IMG/VR virus record: IMGVR_UViG_3300042503_002645
Coordinates: 1-64,000 of that record
Length of the DNA: 64,000 nt
Strand: one strand, 5' to 3'
DNA from: a virus
Shown: in pieces, positions 33,303 to 42,690 of the stretch
How positions within the stretch are numbered: the stretch's first letter is position 1
Layout: every line of letters starts with the position of its first letter
Notes under the pieces: model-generated
The model's input: the letters and a program-made list of their open reading frames with translations, nothing else
What the model was told of the DNA's origin: nothing
Databases searched by the model: none
Made by a program: the position numbers and the translations under genes

Positions 33303-35681
33303 GTGTACAACCGTAAGAAGACTGCGTCCTCGACGGCGCACTGGCTCAACGTGGTCCGCTCGCACAGTCGAGCCCAGACAAAGGCTGCCGCTGATTTCGG
33401 CGGCAAGGGCGACTCAACGTCCTTTGAGCAGGCTTTCAGCAACCTCGCCCACGCCTACCTCCGCGATTCCGCGCCCAAGCTTCTCGACCACGAGATTGGC
33501 TTCCAGCTTCTCGACCGTGACCGCGAGAACACCAAGGCGGTCGGCGTTTTCGCCTTCAAGGTCGGGTCGAACTGGCTTTACGCGCCAGTGTTCTTCCTGA
33601 ATGGCGATCTCAAAGGTCACGAGCTCCTGTACATCAAGAACCAGGACGTGTTCGTGCCGCTCAAGGAGAACTGGATCAACTATCTGGTCAACCGGAAGCC
33701 CAACATCCTGGGCAGCTCGGTTGAGCGGAATCTCAGCCAGCTCGGGCAGCGGCAGCCCGACTTCACCCAGCTTTCGCGATCCCCGGCCAAGTTCGGCTCG
33801 GCTAAGCCGACGCTCAGGGAGATGATGGCAGCGGTTTACGGTCCGTTCGCCAAGACCGCCACGATGAACACGGCGCTGGCGTTCCAGGAGGTCGGCCGCG
33901 CGCTGGACTTGCCGAAGTTCCTCAAGGAAGCGCGCCTCACCACGATCGACATGCTCGTGAAGACTTTCCAGGACGCTCCGGCCATGGCCAAGGCGTTCGA
34001 CGAGTTTCACGGCCTGGGCGTAATCAAGGAAGCCATCGCGCTGGCCAAGGAGCGGGAGAGCCGCCCGAAGATCGCCAGCGTGCTGTCGGAAGCCCCGGAA
34101 AAGAGCCCGGCTGCCGCCGGGCTCAAGATCATCAGCTACTCGGTGACGATGCAGACGAAGCTGCCGCCAGAGACGACCGAGGAAGACCAGGAGAAGCTTC
34201 TCCGCGACGGCGTGCTCATCCTCGACCAGCGCGACCGTGACAACGTCTCGATTCCTTACAACATTCAAGTCGACAAGAAGCTCTGGAACCCGACCGAGTC
34301 GGGCCTCTACGACATTCTCGTCAAGCCCGGCAACATCGAGCGGGTCTACATCGCCATGTTCCCGATGGGCGCGGCAAAGCGCTCCGATTTCGTGACCGTG
34401 GTTCGCACTGAGGGCAAGCCCGAGTGGATCAACACCCGGGCCGACCAGGTGTTCGTGGTGGCCTGCCCTACGGATGAAGAAAAGAAAGAGTGGTTCAACG
34501 GTCTGCCCGAGGCAAACAGCCTCCCCAGCAGCGGCCGATACATGCTGATCAGCGAACGCGGTGACGCCACCGTGCCGGTCCGCGTGATTCGCGAGTACGG
34601 CGAGAGCGAGTTCGGCGTGACGAGTTACGAAGTCCACATGGAGGACCACTCGAAGTTCCCGCCGAAGGGACACATCGGCCCGTGCTGCTACACAGACCCG
34701 CTGAACTACGACAAGTGGCGAGACGGCGTGCGCATCCATCTCAACGGCAAAAAGGGCTCCAGCCTGCGCAGCTCGATGGGCGACATCTTCGTTCCCGAGG
34801 GTTTCAAGCTCCTCAAGTGCGCCCCCGGCGAAGACGACGCCGAGACGGCCGAGGACCAGGGCGCATGCGGTTGCGGCTCGAGCGATATGCCGCCGCTGAT
34901 GCCTGGCAACCTGGCGGACGCCCAGCTCGAGCTGATGGGCAAGACGGCCAGCCTCGAGGTTTACCACAACGGCACCGAGGTGGTGATCAACAAGGAGGCA
35001 GCCCGCTCGCCCGTGGTGGCGCTGGTCACCCTCGTCGAGCACCATGGCCTGCGCGAGGACGCGGCACGCGAGATCCTCAAGCAGGCTGCGGCCAAGAGGA
35101 AGTTCGGCTGCCACGTGAAATACGCCGCGCCGTACGGCCCGCCGATGATGGTCAATCAAGGCCCAACGGCTCCGACTGACCCGGGTCCGGTGATGGGCGG
35201 CGAGACGATCATGGGCGCCGATGTTCCCACCCAGATGGGAATCGACATCGGCATGCCGGTGGCGGACATGTCAGCCAGCCTCACCGACCGGCAGATCTAC
35301 AACCCGAACACGCGCCTGGACAAGAAGGACATCAACAACGTCATGCAGGCGGCGCAGTCCGGGCAGAAGGAAGTGTTCGACACGGCGATGATCGGCAGCA
35401 TGCTCCGGGCTGTCCGGGACGACTCGATGGTCGACCGGTACATGGGCGAGCTGACCAACGGGCTCGACAAGCTTGGCCGCATTCTGTTCATGTTCTACTG
35501 GCACGGCGACAAGTTCGCGGACCGTTACGGTAAGTCGGACATGCCCGAGCTCGAGGACTCGCTGCGTAACGCCTTCGAAATGCTTGGGGACGTTATCCTG
35601 TTCCTCAAGCAGAAGACCATCGAGCCGTACCCGGAAGAGGCGGGGGCTGACGCCGACCTCTCCAGTGTGGCCAACGCATAA
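33303..35681 (+). CDS. Large conserved-type phage protein, probable virion component
   Basis: 792 aa, not recognised by function. I recall the C-terminal 110 residues (NGLDKLGRILFMFYWHGDKF, LEDSLRNAFEMLGD) as a conserved block in other large-phage proteins. The middle has CGCGSSDMPP and a beta-rich domain. GTG 33303 has GGAGGT 7 bases upstream, whereas ATG 33276 has no RBS. It lies between RNA polymerase and the head genes, so a virion or packaging role is likely but unproven. Confidence 0.7.
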   Translation: MYNRKKTASSTAHWLNVVRSHSRAQTKAAADFGGKGDSTSFEQAFSNLAHAYLRDSAPKLLDHEIGFQLLDRDRENTKAVGVFAFKVGSNWLYAPVFFLNGDLKGHELLYIKNQDVFVPLKENWINYLVNRKPNILGSSVERNLSQLGQRQPDFTQLSRSPAKFGSAKPTLREMMAAVYGPFAKTATMNTALAFQEVGRALDLPKFLKEARLTTIDMLVKTFQDAPAMAKAFDEFHGLGVIKEAIALAKERESRPKIASVLSEAPEKSPAAAGLKIISYSVTMQTKLPPETTEEDQEKLLRDGVLILDQRDRDNVSIPYNIQVDKKLWNPTESGLYDILVKPGNIERVYIAMFPMGAAKRSDFVTVVRTEGKPEWINTRADQVFVVACPTDEEKKEWFNGLPEANSLPSSGRYMLISERGDATVPVRVIREYGESEFGVTSYEVHMEDHSKFPPKGHIGPCCYTDPLNYDKWRDGVRIHLNGKKGSSLRSSMGDIFVPEGFKLLKCAPGEDDAETAEDQGACGCGSSDMPPLMPGNLADAQLELMGKTASLEVYHNGTEVVINKEAARSPVVALVTLVEHHGLREDAAREILKQAAAKRKFGCHVKYAAPYGPPMMVNQGPTAPTDPGPVMGGETIMGADVPTQMGIDIGMPVADMSASLTDRQIYNPNTRLDKKDINNVMQAAQSGQKEVFDTAMIGSMLRAVRDDSMVDRYMGELTNGLDKLGRILFMFYWHGDKFADRYGKSDMPELEDSLRNAFEMLGDVILFLKQKTIEPYPEEAGADADLSSVANA

Positions 35682-35690
35682 AGGTGAAAC

Positions 35691-36089
35691 ATGGGACACA
35701 GCACGATTTGGTCCGGCGAGACGGTGTTCGAGGCGACCAGCGGCGCAGAGGCCGTCGTGGCGCTCAAGGTGCCGCATCGCGGCGTGATCCGCGGTTTCAG
35801 CCTGTCGCAAACCAGCGGCGCCAACGCGGGCGCGGCTGCGGCGATCTACACCAGCAAGCAAGACACCACGCCCAACAGCACGCTCCCTGCCGAGGCGTTT
35901 CACATCCTCGACATTACGCTCACGGCGGCGGCCAAGGTTGATAATCACAACCTGAACGTCGCGTACGTGAACCGAGACGGCACGCCGACGAATCCGCAAA
36001 GATATCTTTACTTGAAGATCACCCCTGCAGGTTCGGGCGCCAAGAACTTCGTGTTCTCGATCACCATTGAGACGCCATCGCTGCGCTAA
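35691..36089 (+). CDS. Small beta-rich protein, possible virion decoration protein
   Basis: 132 aa of alternating strands with Gly/Ala/Thr loops and no Cys, ending SITIETPSLR. Such proteins near capsid genes are often head decoration or fibre proteins. AAGGTG precedes the ATG. A 13/14 copy of the dispersed palindrome lies in it, in a frame coding QRYLY rather than KDIF. Confidence 0.55.
   Translation: MGHSTIWSGETVFEATSGAEAVVALKVPHRGVIRGFSLSQTSGANAGAAAAIYTSKQDTTPNSTLPAEAFHILDITLTAAAKVDNHNLNVAYVNRDGTPTNPQRYLYLKITPAGSGAKNFVFSITIETPSLR
35997..36010. other. CAAAGATATCTTTG palindrome, 13/14 copy
   Basis: CAAAGATATCTTTA, one mismatch at the last base. Read as CAA AGA TAT CTT TAC (QRYLY), a different frame from the KDIF sites, so the conservation is at DNA level. 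Confidence 0.8.
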
Positions 36090-37018
36090 TGCTCCAAGCA
36101 CTTCGAGATAACCCGCGGCGCGCCCCGAACTGGCGCTGGCTGCGGGCTGTGCATATTGACGGCGGCGGCCCCAAGGCCTCCCGCGCCATGGACGGCGAGG
36201 AGGGCTTTAGCTGGATCCGCCGCGCGTCTCGCATGAAGCGGCGGTACGAACGTGCAGGCGGCCGCCCGGACGTACTTTACCGGCTGATCCAGTACGACCG
36301 CGAAATGTTCTGGGCGCACTCGATTTGGCTTGATGACAAGGCGCCGACGCGTTGGGCGATTGAGGCCCGCATTTTGGCGGGCGAATCCAACGAGGGTATC
36401 GCGGAGCGCCTCGGCACGGCCCCCGAAATCATCGCCGCCTACGAGAGCGTCTTTTTCAATGTGCGCGACATGCTCGACCGCCGCGATTACATCGTCAACG
36501 TAGTTATGGGCGACGCCGTGACCCGCGGGCTTTCCGAGCGGCAATACGACTTGCTCTGGAAGCTTTTTGGCTACCACGGCGGCAGCCACGTCCTGGACGC
36601 GGTGATCTCGAAGTTCTCGCCGATTGCCAAGCCCGAGAAGTCGGACGACGTCGGCCAGTTCTTCCAGGACTTTGCGGTGAACACCGTGAAGCACAAGGCC
36701 GCGATTGCCACGCTGACGGTCCCAATCAACACGCACACCCAGCTGGCGATTATCGACTCGTTCGTTCAGTACGTGCAGATCGAGAAAAACAGCGAAAACT
36801 CCGGAAAAGCCCAGTCGACCATCGTCGAGAACATCGGGGCCATGCTTGGGGCGCTGCCTTTCCGAATCGGCACGAAACTGGAATCCAGAGCCGACAAAAT
36901 GTTACCTTACGATGACGGCGCGGCAGAGCTGCGCAACGATGAGTTGATGGTTGTCGCGACCGGCGGCACGATCATTGACCACAAAGAAATCCAGGACCTG
37001 CGGTTCCCGGGAGAATAA
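36089..37018 (+). CDS. Helix-turn-helix-containing protein, possible small terminase or regulator
   Basis: 309 aa. Residues about 91-125 (ARILAGESNEGIAERLGTAP then EIIAAYESVFFNVRD) read as a helix-turn-helix, followed by a mostly helical C-terminal half. The N-terminal RRASRMKRRYERAG is basic. The fold and position before head genes would suit a DNA-binding packaging subunit or a regulator. The large terminase is not in this window. Start overlaps the previous stop (TAATG). Confidence 0.55.
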   Translation: MLQALRDNPRRAPNWRWLRAVHIDGGGPKASRAMDGEEGFSWIRRASRMKRRYERAGGRPDVLYRLIQYDREMFWAHSIWLDDKAPTRWAIEARILAGESNEGIAERLGTAPEIIAAYESVFFNVRDMLDRRDYIVNVVMGDAVTRGLSERQYDLLWKLFGYHGGSHVLDAVISKFSPIAKPEKSDDVGQFFQDFAVNTVKHKAAIATLTVPINTHTQLAIIDSFVQYVQIEKNSENSGKAQSTIVENIGAMLGALPFRIGTKLESRADKMLPYDDGAAELRNDELMVVATGGTIIDHKEIQDLRFPGE

Positions 37019-37020
37019 AC

Positions 37021-38949
37021 ATGCAGCCTCTTTCGAAACAGGCCGAGGCCAAGCTGATCGCGGCTATCGAGCGCGCGGCTTCGTACGTGAACGACGGCCT
37101 TGCGCCGAACGACGCCATCATCAAGAGCGCCTCGGAGTCGAGCATTCCGTCAGGACACATCAACCTGATGGTTCACGCCTACAACACCGGGCGTACGACC
37201 AAGCAGCGCGAGCAGGGCAACGACACGCTCGAAAAGGCGGCCGATTTCCCGCTGGCTGACGGCACGACCGTCATGGACGCGCTGTTCCCCAAGGCTGTGA
37301 AGACCTCCGCAGAGATTTCACGCGCTCAAGTGGTTTCCGCTGAATACGCCGTCGACCCAGCTGGCATGCTGGCACGCCGTAAGGCCGCTCAGGCCAAGGA
37401 AGCCGCCGCAAAGATATCTTTGCCCGCGCCGACGTGGGTCCCTCCGCCGCGTGACGAGGAGGCGGCCGCCCGGCGCGCTGCCTCCGAGAAGCGCGCCGCA
37501 GAGTTGGCCCAGGAAGAGCTTCGACGCCAGGCTACGGTCGCCTACGCAAAGGCAGCCGCGGCCATGGAAGAGCTTGGCGATTATTTCCGTCGTCCGGGCA
37601 ACATGAGCTTTCAGGACGCCGTGCGCGAGACCGATCTGCGCTTCGGCGACGAGGGCGTGAGCGTGCTCAACAAGCTCGCGCAGGTCTACCCACACCTCAC
37701 CAAGCAGGCCGCCACAAAGGGGGTCGTTATTGGCGAGTGCCAGCCCTGCAAGCTGGCCGCGGCCGTGCTGACGGCGCTCGAGGCGTACAACGAGGCGCAG
37801 GCCAAGGTGCCGGTGAAGGAGGCTGCGTGTAAGAAAGACACGCCAGTCTTTCTTACAGGTTCCATTCTCTACAACCCCGCCGACGAGCCACTGACGCTGA
37901 AGAGCGCCATGGCCGTAGGTGACCGCTATGGGCTGCTCGACCAGCCGCGTACAGGGCAGGAAGGAGCGCCGCGACTCGGCAACAAAGGGGTCGAGGTCGA
38001 TCCTGCCGCGCATGCGGACTTCGTAGCGCGCCGTCCGGCGCCGGGCCCCAATTTTCGTCTGGTGATGCCAGACCGCAAGCTCGGCAATCCGATCTGGGCA
38101 GCTGACGAAGAGCTGATGGACGAGGCTGCCTTCGACGAGCAGAAGGCGCAGCAGCTGGCGCTTGAGGCAGCGCGGCGTGATGCGCGGCGGTCAACGAGCA
38201 GCAGCCCGCTGGTCAACGCGGTCGACAACATTCTTGGCGGGGCAGACGACGAGGCCGCAGATTTCATTCCCGACGATGAGCCGACCGATGCCGGTGGTGC
38301 CAGCGCCGCTGGCGGTGGCGGAAGTTCGGGTGGTGGCGGGGGTGGTATTCGCGGCAGTGGCGGCGGCGCTCCAGGTGGCCCCAGTGGTCGCGGCAACCGC
38401 GGCCCCCGAGGCGGCGGGGGCGGTCCGCCGCCACCACCTCCGGGCGGTCCTCCGGGTGGTCCTCCGGGAGGCGGCGGCCGACGCCAGGGCGGAAGCGGTT
38501 CCGGCAAAGACACGGAGCCGCAGTCGTCCTTCCCGCTCACGAAAGGCGTGCTCAACGTTGCCAAGCGGCTGGTCCAGGGCGGGCTGGCGATGCAAAAGGA
38601 TCCGCGTGATTTGACCCGCGGCGCTTACAACACGCTGACCGATCCAGAACACGAATCCGAGCTGCGCAACATTCGCGCAAACGGCGTGCTGCATGACCTG
38701 GTGCTTAATGACCCGGTCATCTCCGGACACGACCCGCACGAAGTCGCGTTGGCGTTCAATGATCTTGCGGAGGTTGCGCCCAATTTCGTCGACTCGCCTG
38801 CTACAATGCAGGCTCTGTTGCGAAAGCGCCTCGAGGCTGGCCATCTGGCTGATTTCGACATCAAGCAGCTCATCGACATGGAAAAGACCCGCGCCGATAC
38901 GGAGAAGGCGCGTGTCGATACGATGGCCGCGGAACGCCAGCTTATCTAA
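37021..38949 (+). CDS. Large head-module protein with Gly/Pro-rich linker
   Basis: 642 aa. N-terminal helical part to about 150 with Ala/Glu-rich helix, a middle domain with CQPCKLAAAV, then an extreme Gly/Pro-rich low-complexity stretch (about 425-495). The C-terminus has FPLTKGVLNVAKRL and a helical block (VALAFNDLAEVAPNF, LLRKRLEAGHLADFD) that I recall from other large phages. Possibly a portal-adjacent or internal protein; unproven. A perfect palindrome copy lies at 37409. Confidence 0.65.
   Translation: MQPLSKQAEAKLIAAIERAASYVNDGLAPNDAIIKSASESSIPSGHINLMVHAYNTGRTTKQREQGNDTLEKAADFPLADGTTVMDALFPKAVKTSAEISRAQVVSAEYAVDPAGMLARRKAAQAKEAAAKISLPAPTWVPPPRDEEAAARRAASEKRAAELAQEELRRQATVAYAKAAAAMEELGDYFRRPGNMSFQDAVRETDLRFGDEGVSVLNKLAQVYPHLTKQAATKGVVIGECQPCKLAAAVLTALEAYNEAQAKVPVKEAACKKDTPVFLTGSILYNPADEPLTLKSAMAVGDRYGLLDQPRTGQEGAPRLGNKGVEVDPAAHADFVARRPAPGPNFRLVMPDRKLGNPIWAADEELMDEAAFDEQKAQQLALEAARRDARRSTSSSPLVNAVDNILGGADDEAADFIPDDEPTDAGGASAAGGGGSSGGGGGGIRGSGGGAPGGPSGRGNRGPRGGGGGPPPPPPGGPPGGPPGGGGRRQGGSGSGKDTEPQSSFPLTKGVLNVAKRLVQGGLAMQKDPRDLTRGAYNTLTDPEHESELRNIRANGVLHDLVLNDPVISGHDPHEVALAFNDLAEVAPNFVDSPATMQALLRKRLEAGHLADFDIKQLIDMEKTRADTEKARVDTMAAERQLI
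37409..37422. other. CAAAGATATCTTTG palindrome, perfect copy 3 (16-bp dyad)
   Basis: Perfect 14-bp palindrome, extended by G and C to GCAAAGATATCTTTGC. Read as AAG ATA TCT TTG (KISL), a third reading frame compared with 10095 and 35997. Confidence 0.85.
38300..38500 (+). repeat. Gly/Pro-coding low-complexity tract
   Basis: About 200 bp of GGT/GGC/GGA and CCG/CCT/CCA codons coding for poly-Gly with Ser/Arg, then GGPP-type repeats. The boundaries are approximate. Confidence 0.75.
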
Positions 38950-38959
38950 GGGTCTAGGC

Positions 38960-39811
38960 ATGGATGCCAACACACTGAACGACCTTGCTAGCTCGTTGGC
39001 CGTGCTCTCGGTGACCGGCGATCGGGCGCCGCTGGAAAAGGCCGCCGCGGATTATCTCAAACAGGCCGACCTGATGCAGCAGCTGCAGGGTTACGGCAAC
39101 CAAGCAGCCGATTACGCCAAGGGGCTGTACGCACAGGCTCAGCCGCACTTGGCTGACCCTTACGTGCGGAATTCGCTCATCGGCCTCGGCGCCGGTGGAC
39201 TTGTCGGCATGATGCAGCCGAAGCGCAAGCTTCGTAGCGCGCTGACTTACGGCCTGGTAGGCGGCCTGGGCGGCCTGGGCCTGGCGCATGCGCTCAACGG
39301 CGGCCAGCTTCCCGCGGGCGGCGGCGGAAACGCTGCTGCGTCCGCCGATCGAGCCGCACGAGTGCAGGCGGCGAATACAGCAATCGTGGCCGAGGGCAAA
39401 AATCCAGGCGCGCGGCAACTTGCCGGGCAGGTCGCAGGCTTCGCGACAGCTGTACCCGCTTATGGTGTGATTCGTGATCGGCTCATTGCCCGAAACGGCA
39501 TGCGCAACCTGTACAACGTGCCGGAGACGGCCAGCCGCGCGACGCGCGAGATTGCGCAGCGCGTCCAGCCGCAGGGCGACAAGTTTGTGTTCACCGCCAA
39601 TGAGCCGTCCGAGCTTAAGCGACTGTCGGCAGCCAAGCTTGAAGCAAACAGGCTGGCAAAACCCACGCTTAGCCAGCGCACGCTCGCGGGCACGGGCGCG
39701 GGCGTTGTCGGTATTCTGTCTTCGCTCGGCATGGGGCGGCTCGGTGAGTGGGCGGCTAACTATTACAATAAGCCGCTGTACGACGCCAAAACTAGGGCGC
39801 AAGCACAATGA
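38960..39811 (+). CDS. Gly-rich hydrophobic protein in head module
   Basis: 283 aa. Hydrophobic Gly-rich segments lie at about 76-86 (IGLGAGGLVG) and 94-113 (LTYGLVGGLGGLGLAH), plus one near 250-262, separated by charged helical parts. ATG 38960. It ends in an ATGA overlap with the protease gene. It belongs to the same loose group as 18269 and 25098. An ejected internal protein is a possibility. Confidence 0.65.
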   Translation: MDANTLNDLASSLAVLSVTGDRAPLEKAAADYLKQADLMQQLQGYGNQAADYAKGLYAQAQPHLADPYVRNSLIGLGAGGLVGMMQPKRKLRSALTYGLVGGLGGLGLAHALNGGQLPAGGGGNAAASADRAARVQAANTAIVAEGKNPGARQLAGQVAGFATAVPAYGVIRDRLIARNGMRNLYNVPETASRATREIAQRVQPQGDKFVFTANEPSELKRLSAAKLEANRLAKPTLSQRTLAGTGAGVVGILSSLGMGRLGEWAANYYNKPLYDAKTRAQAQ

Positions 39812-41283
39812 GCATGATCAAGGTCATCCAGCCGAACTCGCAGGACTTTAGCGAACCGGTTGCCGCGCTGGTGAAGCTGTCCAGCCGCGGACTGCTCGGC
39901 GCCGACCGGGTCGCGTTCATCAAGCGCGCGGGCGCCGACTTCGCCGAGAAGCTTAATCAGGTGAAGTTCGCGTCGGACGAGATTCCCGTTCACATGATCG
40001 CAATCGGCGCCACCGAGGATTACGGGCCGAACCGTAATGCCGACGGTTTCACGCGCGCCGCATGCCAGCAGCATCACAACACATTCGAGAAGTTCGCGAA
40101 GTTCTACCGTGATCATCTCAACAAGGATCCGGCCAAGAGTTACGGCGTCGTGAAGGTTGCAGCCTGGAACGAGCCGATGAAGCGCATCGAGCTGATCTGT
40201 GCGCTGAACGGCTCCAAGGAAGCAGCCGCGCGCAACGGAGGCCTGCTCGCCGACCGCGAGATGGAGAAGCTGGCTCGCGGCGAAGACATCGGCGTCTCGA
40301 TGGCCTGCAAGATTCCTTTCGACGTCTGCTCGAGCTGCGGAAACCATGCGCGCACCCGCGCCGAGTACTGCGACTCGGTTGAGAACGGCGGCATGTGCAA
40401 GGCGGGCGGCCTGAAACACAATCTCGGCCGCGTCCTGGAAAACGGCCACATCCTTCACGCTGACAACCCCGATCCCACGTTCTTCGACATCTCGCACGTC
40501 TTTCGCCCTGCCGATCGTATTGCATACATCTTCGGCAAGGTTGCGCACGACCTCGAGAAAGCTGCCAGCGCTGGCGTGCTGAGCGGCTCCGAACTGGCCG
40601 AACAGCTCGGTGTTTCTGCGCCCGCGGGTTTCGATCGCGATCTGCGCGGATCGTTGCTGTTGGCGCGGCAGCTCGACGCGCTCGAGAAGCTGGCTGCAGC
40701 GGAGATCGCTGCAGCCGCGGCCCCGCAGTCCTGGACGCAAGTAGCGTTATCGTCGGCAATCAGTGTGCAGCCGCCCATCAGTCTTGCCGACGCCGACAAC
40801 GTCAAACTAGCCGAGGCGCTGCGCGCGCTGGGCGACGCCGGTGTTGTGTTGCCTGTGCGCGACTTCTTGTCGCTGGTCGGCATCAAGCACGCTAGCGCAG
40901 ACCTCGTGCGCGCTGTGTCAGTCGAACTCGATGGCGTGTTCAGCAAACTTGCAAGCGACCCGGATATCACGCAGGCCCTTGAAAACAACGCGTTTTCTCC
41001 GGCAGGCACCGCGTCCGCCAAAGTTCGAATGTGGGCCGAAAAGGTGGCGCTCACACACAGTGTTCGTCCGCAGGCAGTCGAAAAGCGCGCGTATCAAGCC
41101 GTGCTTCGTGACGCGCGTGCGCCCGAACTTGTGCGCGAGAAGGGTGCAAGTTCGAGAGCGGCCGGGGCCCTTGCGCGGCAGTACGCTCTGTATAAGATTG
41201 CCGCCTGCGCGACCTTGAGTGAAAAAACTGAAGTTTGCTGGTTGACAGCAAACCATTGTGTTCTGCAGAATTACATTACGTGA
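39808..41283 (+). CDS. Putative capsid maturation (prohead) protease
   Basis: 491 aa. The N-terminal ~190 residues match the pattern of large-phage head proteases: GPNRNADGF, then YRDHLN with H103, RIELICAL, and IGVSMAC with S164, giving a His/Ser pair as in prohead proteases of the U35/S78 type. CSSCGNHARTRAEYC adds a Cys cluster that may bind zinc. The C-terminal 250 residues are Ala-rich helices, perhaps a scaffold-like or targeting region. It stands just before the scaffold and capsid genes. Confidence 0.75.
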   Translation: MSMIKVIQPNSQDFSEPVAALVKLSSRGLLGADRVAFIKRAGADFAEKLNQVKFASDEIPVHMIAIGATEDYGPNRNADGFTRAACQQHHNTFEKFAKFYRDHLNKDPAKSYGVVKVAAWNEPMKRIELICALNGSKEAAARNGGLLADREMEKLARGEDIGVSMACKIPFDVCSSCGNHARTRAEYCDSVENGGMCKAGGLKHNLGRVLENGHILHADNPDPTFFDISHVFRPADRIAYIFGKVAHDLEKAASAGVLSGSELAEQLGVSAPAGFDRDLRGSLLLARQLDALEKLAAAEIAAAAAPQSWTQVALSSAISVQPPISLADADNVKLAEALRALGDAGVVLPVRDFLSLVGIKHASADLVRAVSVELDGVFSKLASDPDITQALENNAFSPAGTASAKVRMWAEKVALTHSVRPQAVEKRAYQAVLRDARAPELVREKGASSRAAGALARQYALYKIAACATLSEKTEVCWLTANHCVLQNYIT

Positions 41284-41328
41284 ACGGAATCCGCGCGCTA
41301 AAGCGTGTGGGGCCACAAGGAGATGACC

Positions 41329-42669
41329 ATGGCACGGATGCAACGATCGCTTTTTGCGCAGCTCAACGCTTTGGCCGAAGAGATTTCACAGGGCGCTGTG
41401 AAATCTGCCGCCGACAAGAAGGCGGAAGGCCCCACCCCTGCTGATCCCGGTACCTACACTGGCACTTCTTCGCACCCGACCGCCAACGTTGACAACAACG
41501 TGCAAAAGGCGGAGACCGGCGCGCGTGCTTCGGAGTACGAAGCCGACATCAAGAAGCAGCAAGGCGCGCTTGCTGTCGACAACACTCCCGAGATGTCGTA
41601 CGAGGGGCGCCAGGACGAGGTCCAGCAGAACATCGGCACCAACGTCGCCGCCACTGGCGAAGACCCGGCTGCCGAGCGCGACTTCAAGGGCGACAAGGAC
41701 GACCCGGGCACCACGCATCCCGCCAAGACCAACGACGGCGAGAAGTACAGCTCGGTGACGTTCAAGGAAGCCCGCGACCGCGCGGCTGCTCTCGGCAACG
41801 GTATCCTCGCCGAGCTTCTCAACGCCAGCACCAAGCAGGCCGAGATGCCCGCCTTCTTGAAGGACAAGAAGAAGGAAGCTCCGGCCAAGGGTGGGCTCAA
41901 GGGCGACCAGCACAAGCTGGACGTCGATAACGACGGCAAGATCGAGGGCTCCGACCTCAAATCGCTCCGCGCTGGTAAGGAAGCATCCTTCAAGGCTGGG
42001 TATGAGCTCGCTGCGCAGCTCGGTCTGTCGAAGGAAGCCGCCGAGGCGTCTGTCCGCGAGATCTGCGCGAACACGCTCCGCGAGACTGACGAAATGGCCG
42101 ACCTTTTCATCGGTTTTGTCAGCGGCAAGTCAGCAGCGGCTGATCCGGCCGACGAGGCCGAGGAAGGCGAAGACCACTCGGCACCCGGCGATGATGCGTC
42201 CGGCGCGAGCCAGGCGGACGGCGCCGGTGGCGCTCCGGCTGACCTCGCTGGCATGATGGGCGGCGAAAGCGCACCGCCCATGGACGCCGGTGCTGAAGGC
42301 GGCGCGCCTGGCGGCGCATCGGAAGACGAAGCCATGCAAGAACTCGCCATGGCGCTTGAAGAGCTCGGCATTCCGCCCGAAGCGCTTCTCCAGGCTGTGG
42401 CTGGCGGCGCCGGTGGCGCTCCGGCTGATGCTGGCATGGGCGGCATGGGTGGCATGGGTGGCATGGGTGGCGCCCCCGCGGGTCCCGAGATGGCGCCCGA
42501 GATGGCTCCCAAGATGGCCGCGGCAAACGACCTGCGCACGATCGGCACGGCAGTCGTGAATTTCAAGCGCTCCGGCAAGTTCCAGGTCAAGGAAGCTCGC
42601 ACGAAGCGGTCGCGTCAGTTGCGCGACTTCATGAAGCAGCATGTTCTGGAACTCACTCGTTCCCGTTAA
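41329..42669 (+). CDS. Putative scaffolding/head protein with an EF-hand-like loop
   Basis: 446 aa, acidic and largely low complexity. Residues 198-209 (DVDNDGKIEGSD) match the 12-residue calcium loop of EF-hand/dockerin motifs, with acidic residues at 1, 3, 5 and 12, Gly at 6 and Ile at 8. A Gly/Met repeat lies near residues 369-380. The C-terminus is basic (TKRSRQLRDFMKQ), as in many scaffolds that bind capsid protein. AAGGAG lies 6 bases before ATG 41329. Confidence 0.6.
   Translation: MARMQRSLFAQLNALAEEISQGAVKSAADKKAEGPTPADPGTYTGTSSHPTANVDNNVQKAETGARASEYEADIKKQQGALAVDNTPEMSYEGRQDEVQQNIGTNVAATGEDPAAERDFKGDKDDPGTTHPAKTNDGEKYSSVTFKEARDRAAALGNGILAELLNASTKQAEMPAFLKDKKKEAPAKGGLKGDQHKLDVDNDGKIEGSDLKSLRAGKEASFKAGYELAAQLGLSKEAAEASVREICANTLRETDEMADLFIGFVSGKSAAADPADEAEEGEDHSAPGDDASGASQADGAGGAPADLAGMMGGESAPPMDAGAEGGAPGGASEDEAMQELAMALEELGIPPEALLQAVAGGAGGAPADAGMGGMGGMGGMGGAPAGPEMAPEMAPKMAAANDLRTIGTAVVNFKRSGKFQVKEARTKRSRQLRDFMKQHVLELTRSR
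42433..42468 (+). repeat. GGCATGGGT tandem repeat
   Basis: Four 9-bp units GGCATGGG(C/T) in tandem, coding Gly-Met-Gly repeats within the scaffold-like gene. Confidence 0.85.
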
Positions 42670-42690
42670 TTCACACGGAGGTTTGAAATC

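Noticed and set aside
4267-40970. Further GATATC sites near 4309, 7849, 22949 and 40962
   Set aside because: Their flanks are GC-rich (for example CACGATATCGAG and CGGATATCAC) and do not match the arms of the palindrome. Four such sites are about what chance allows.
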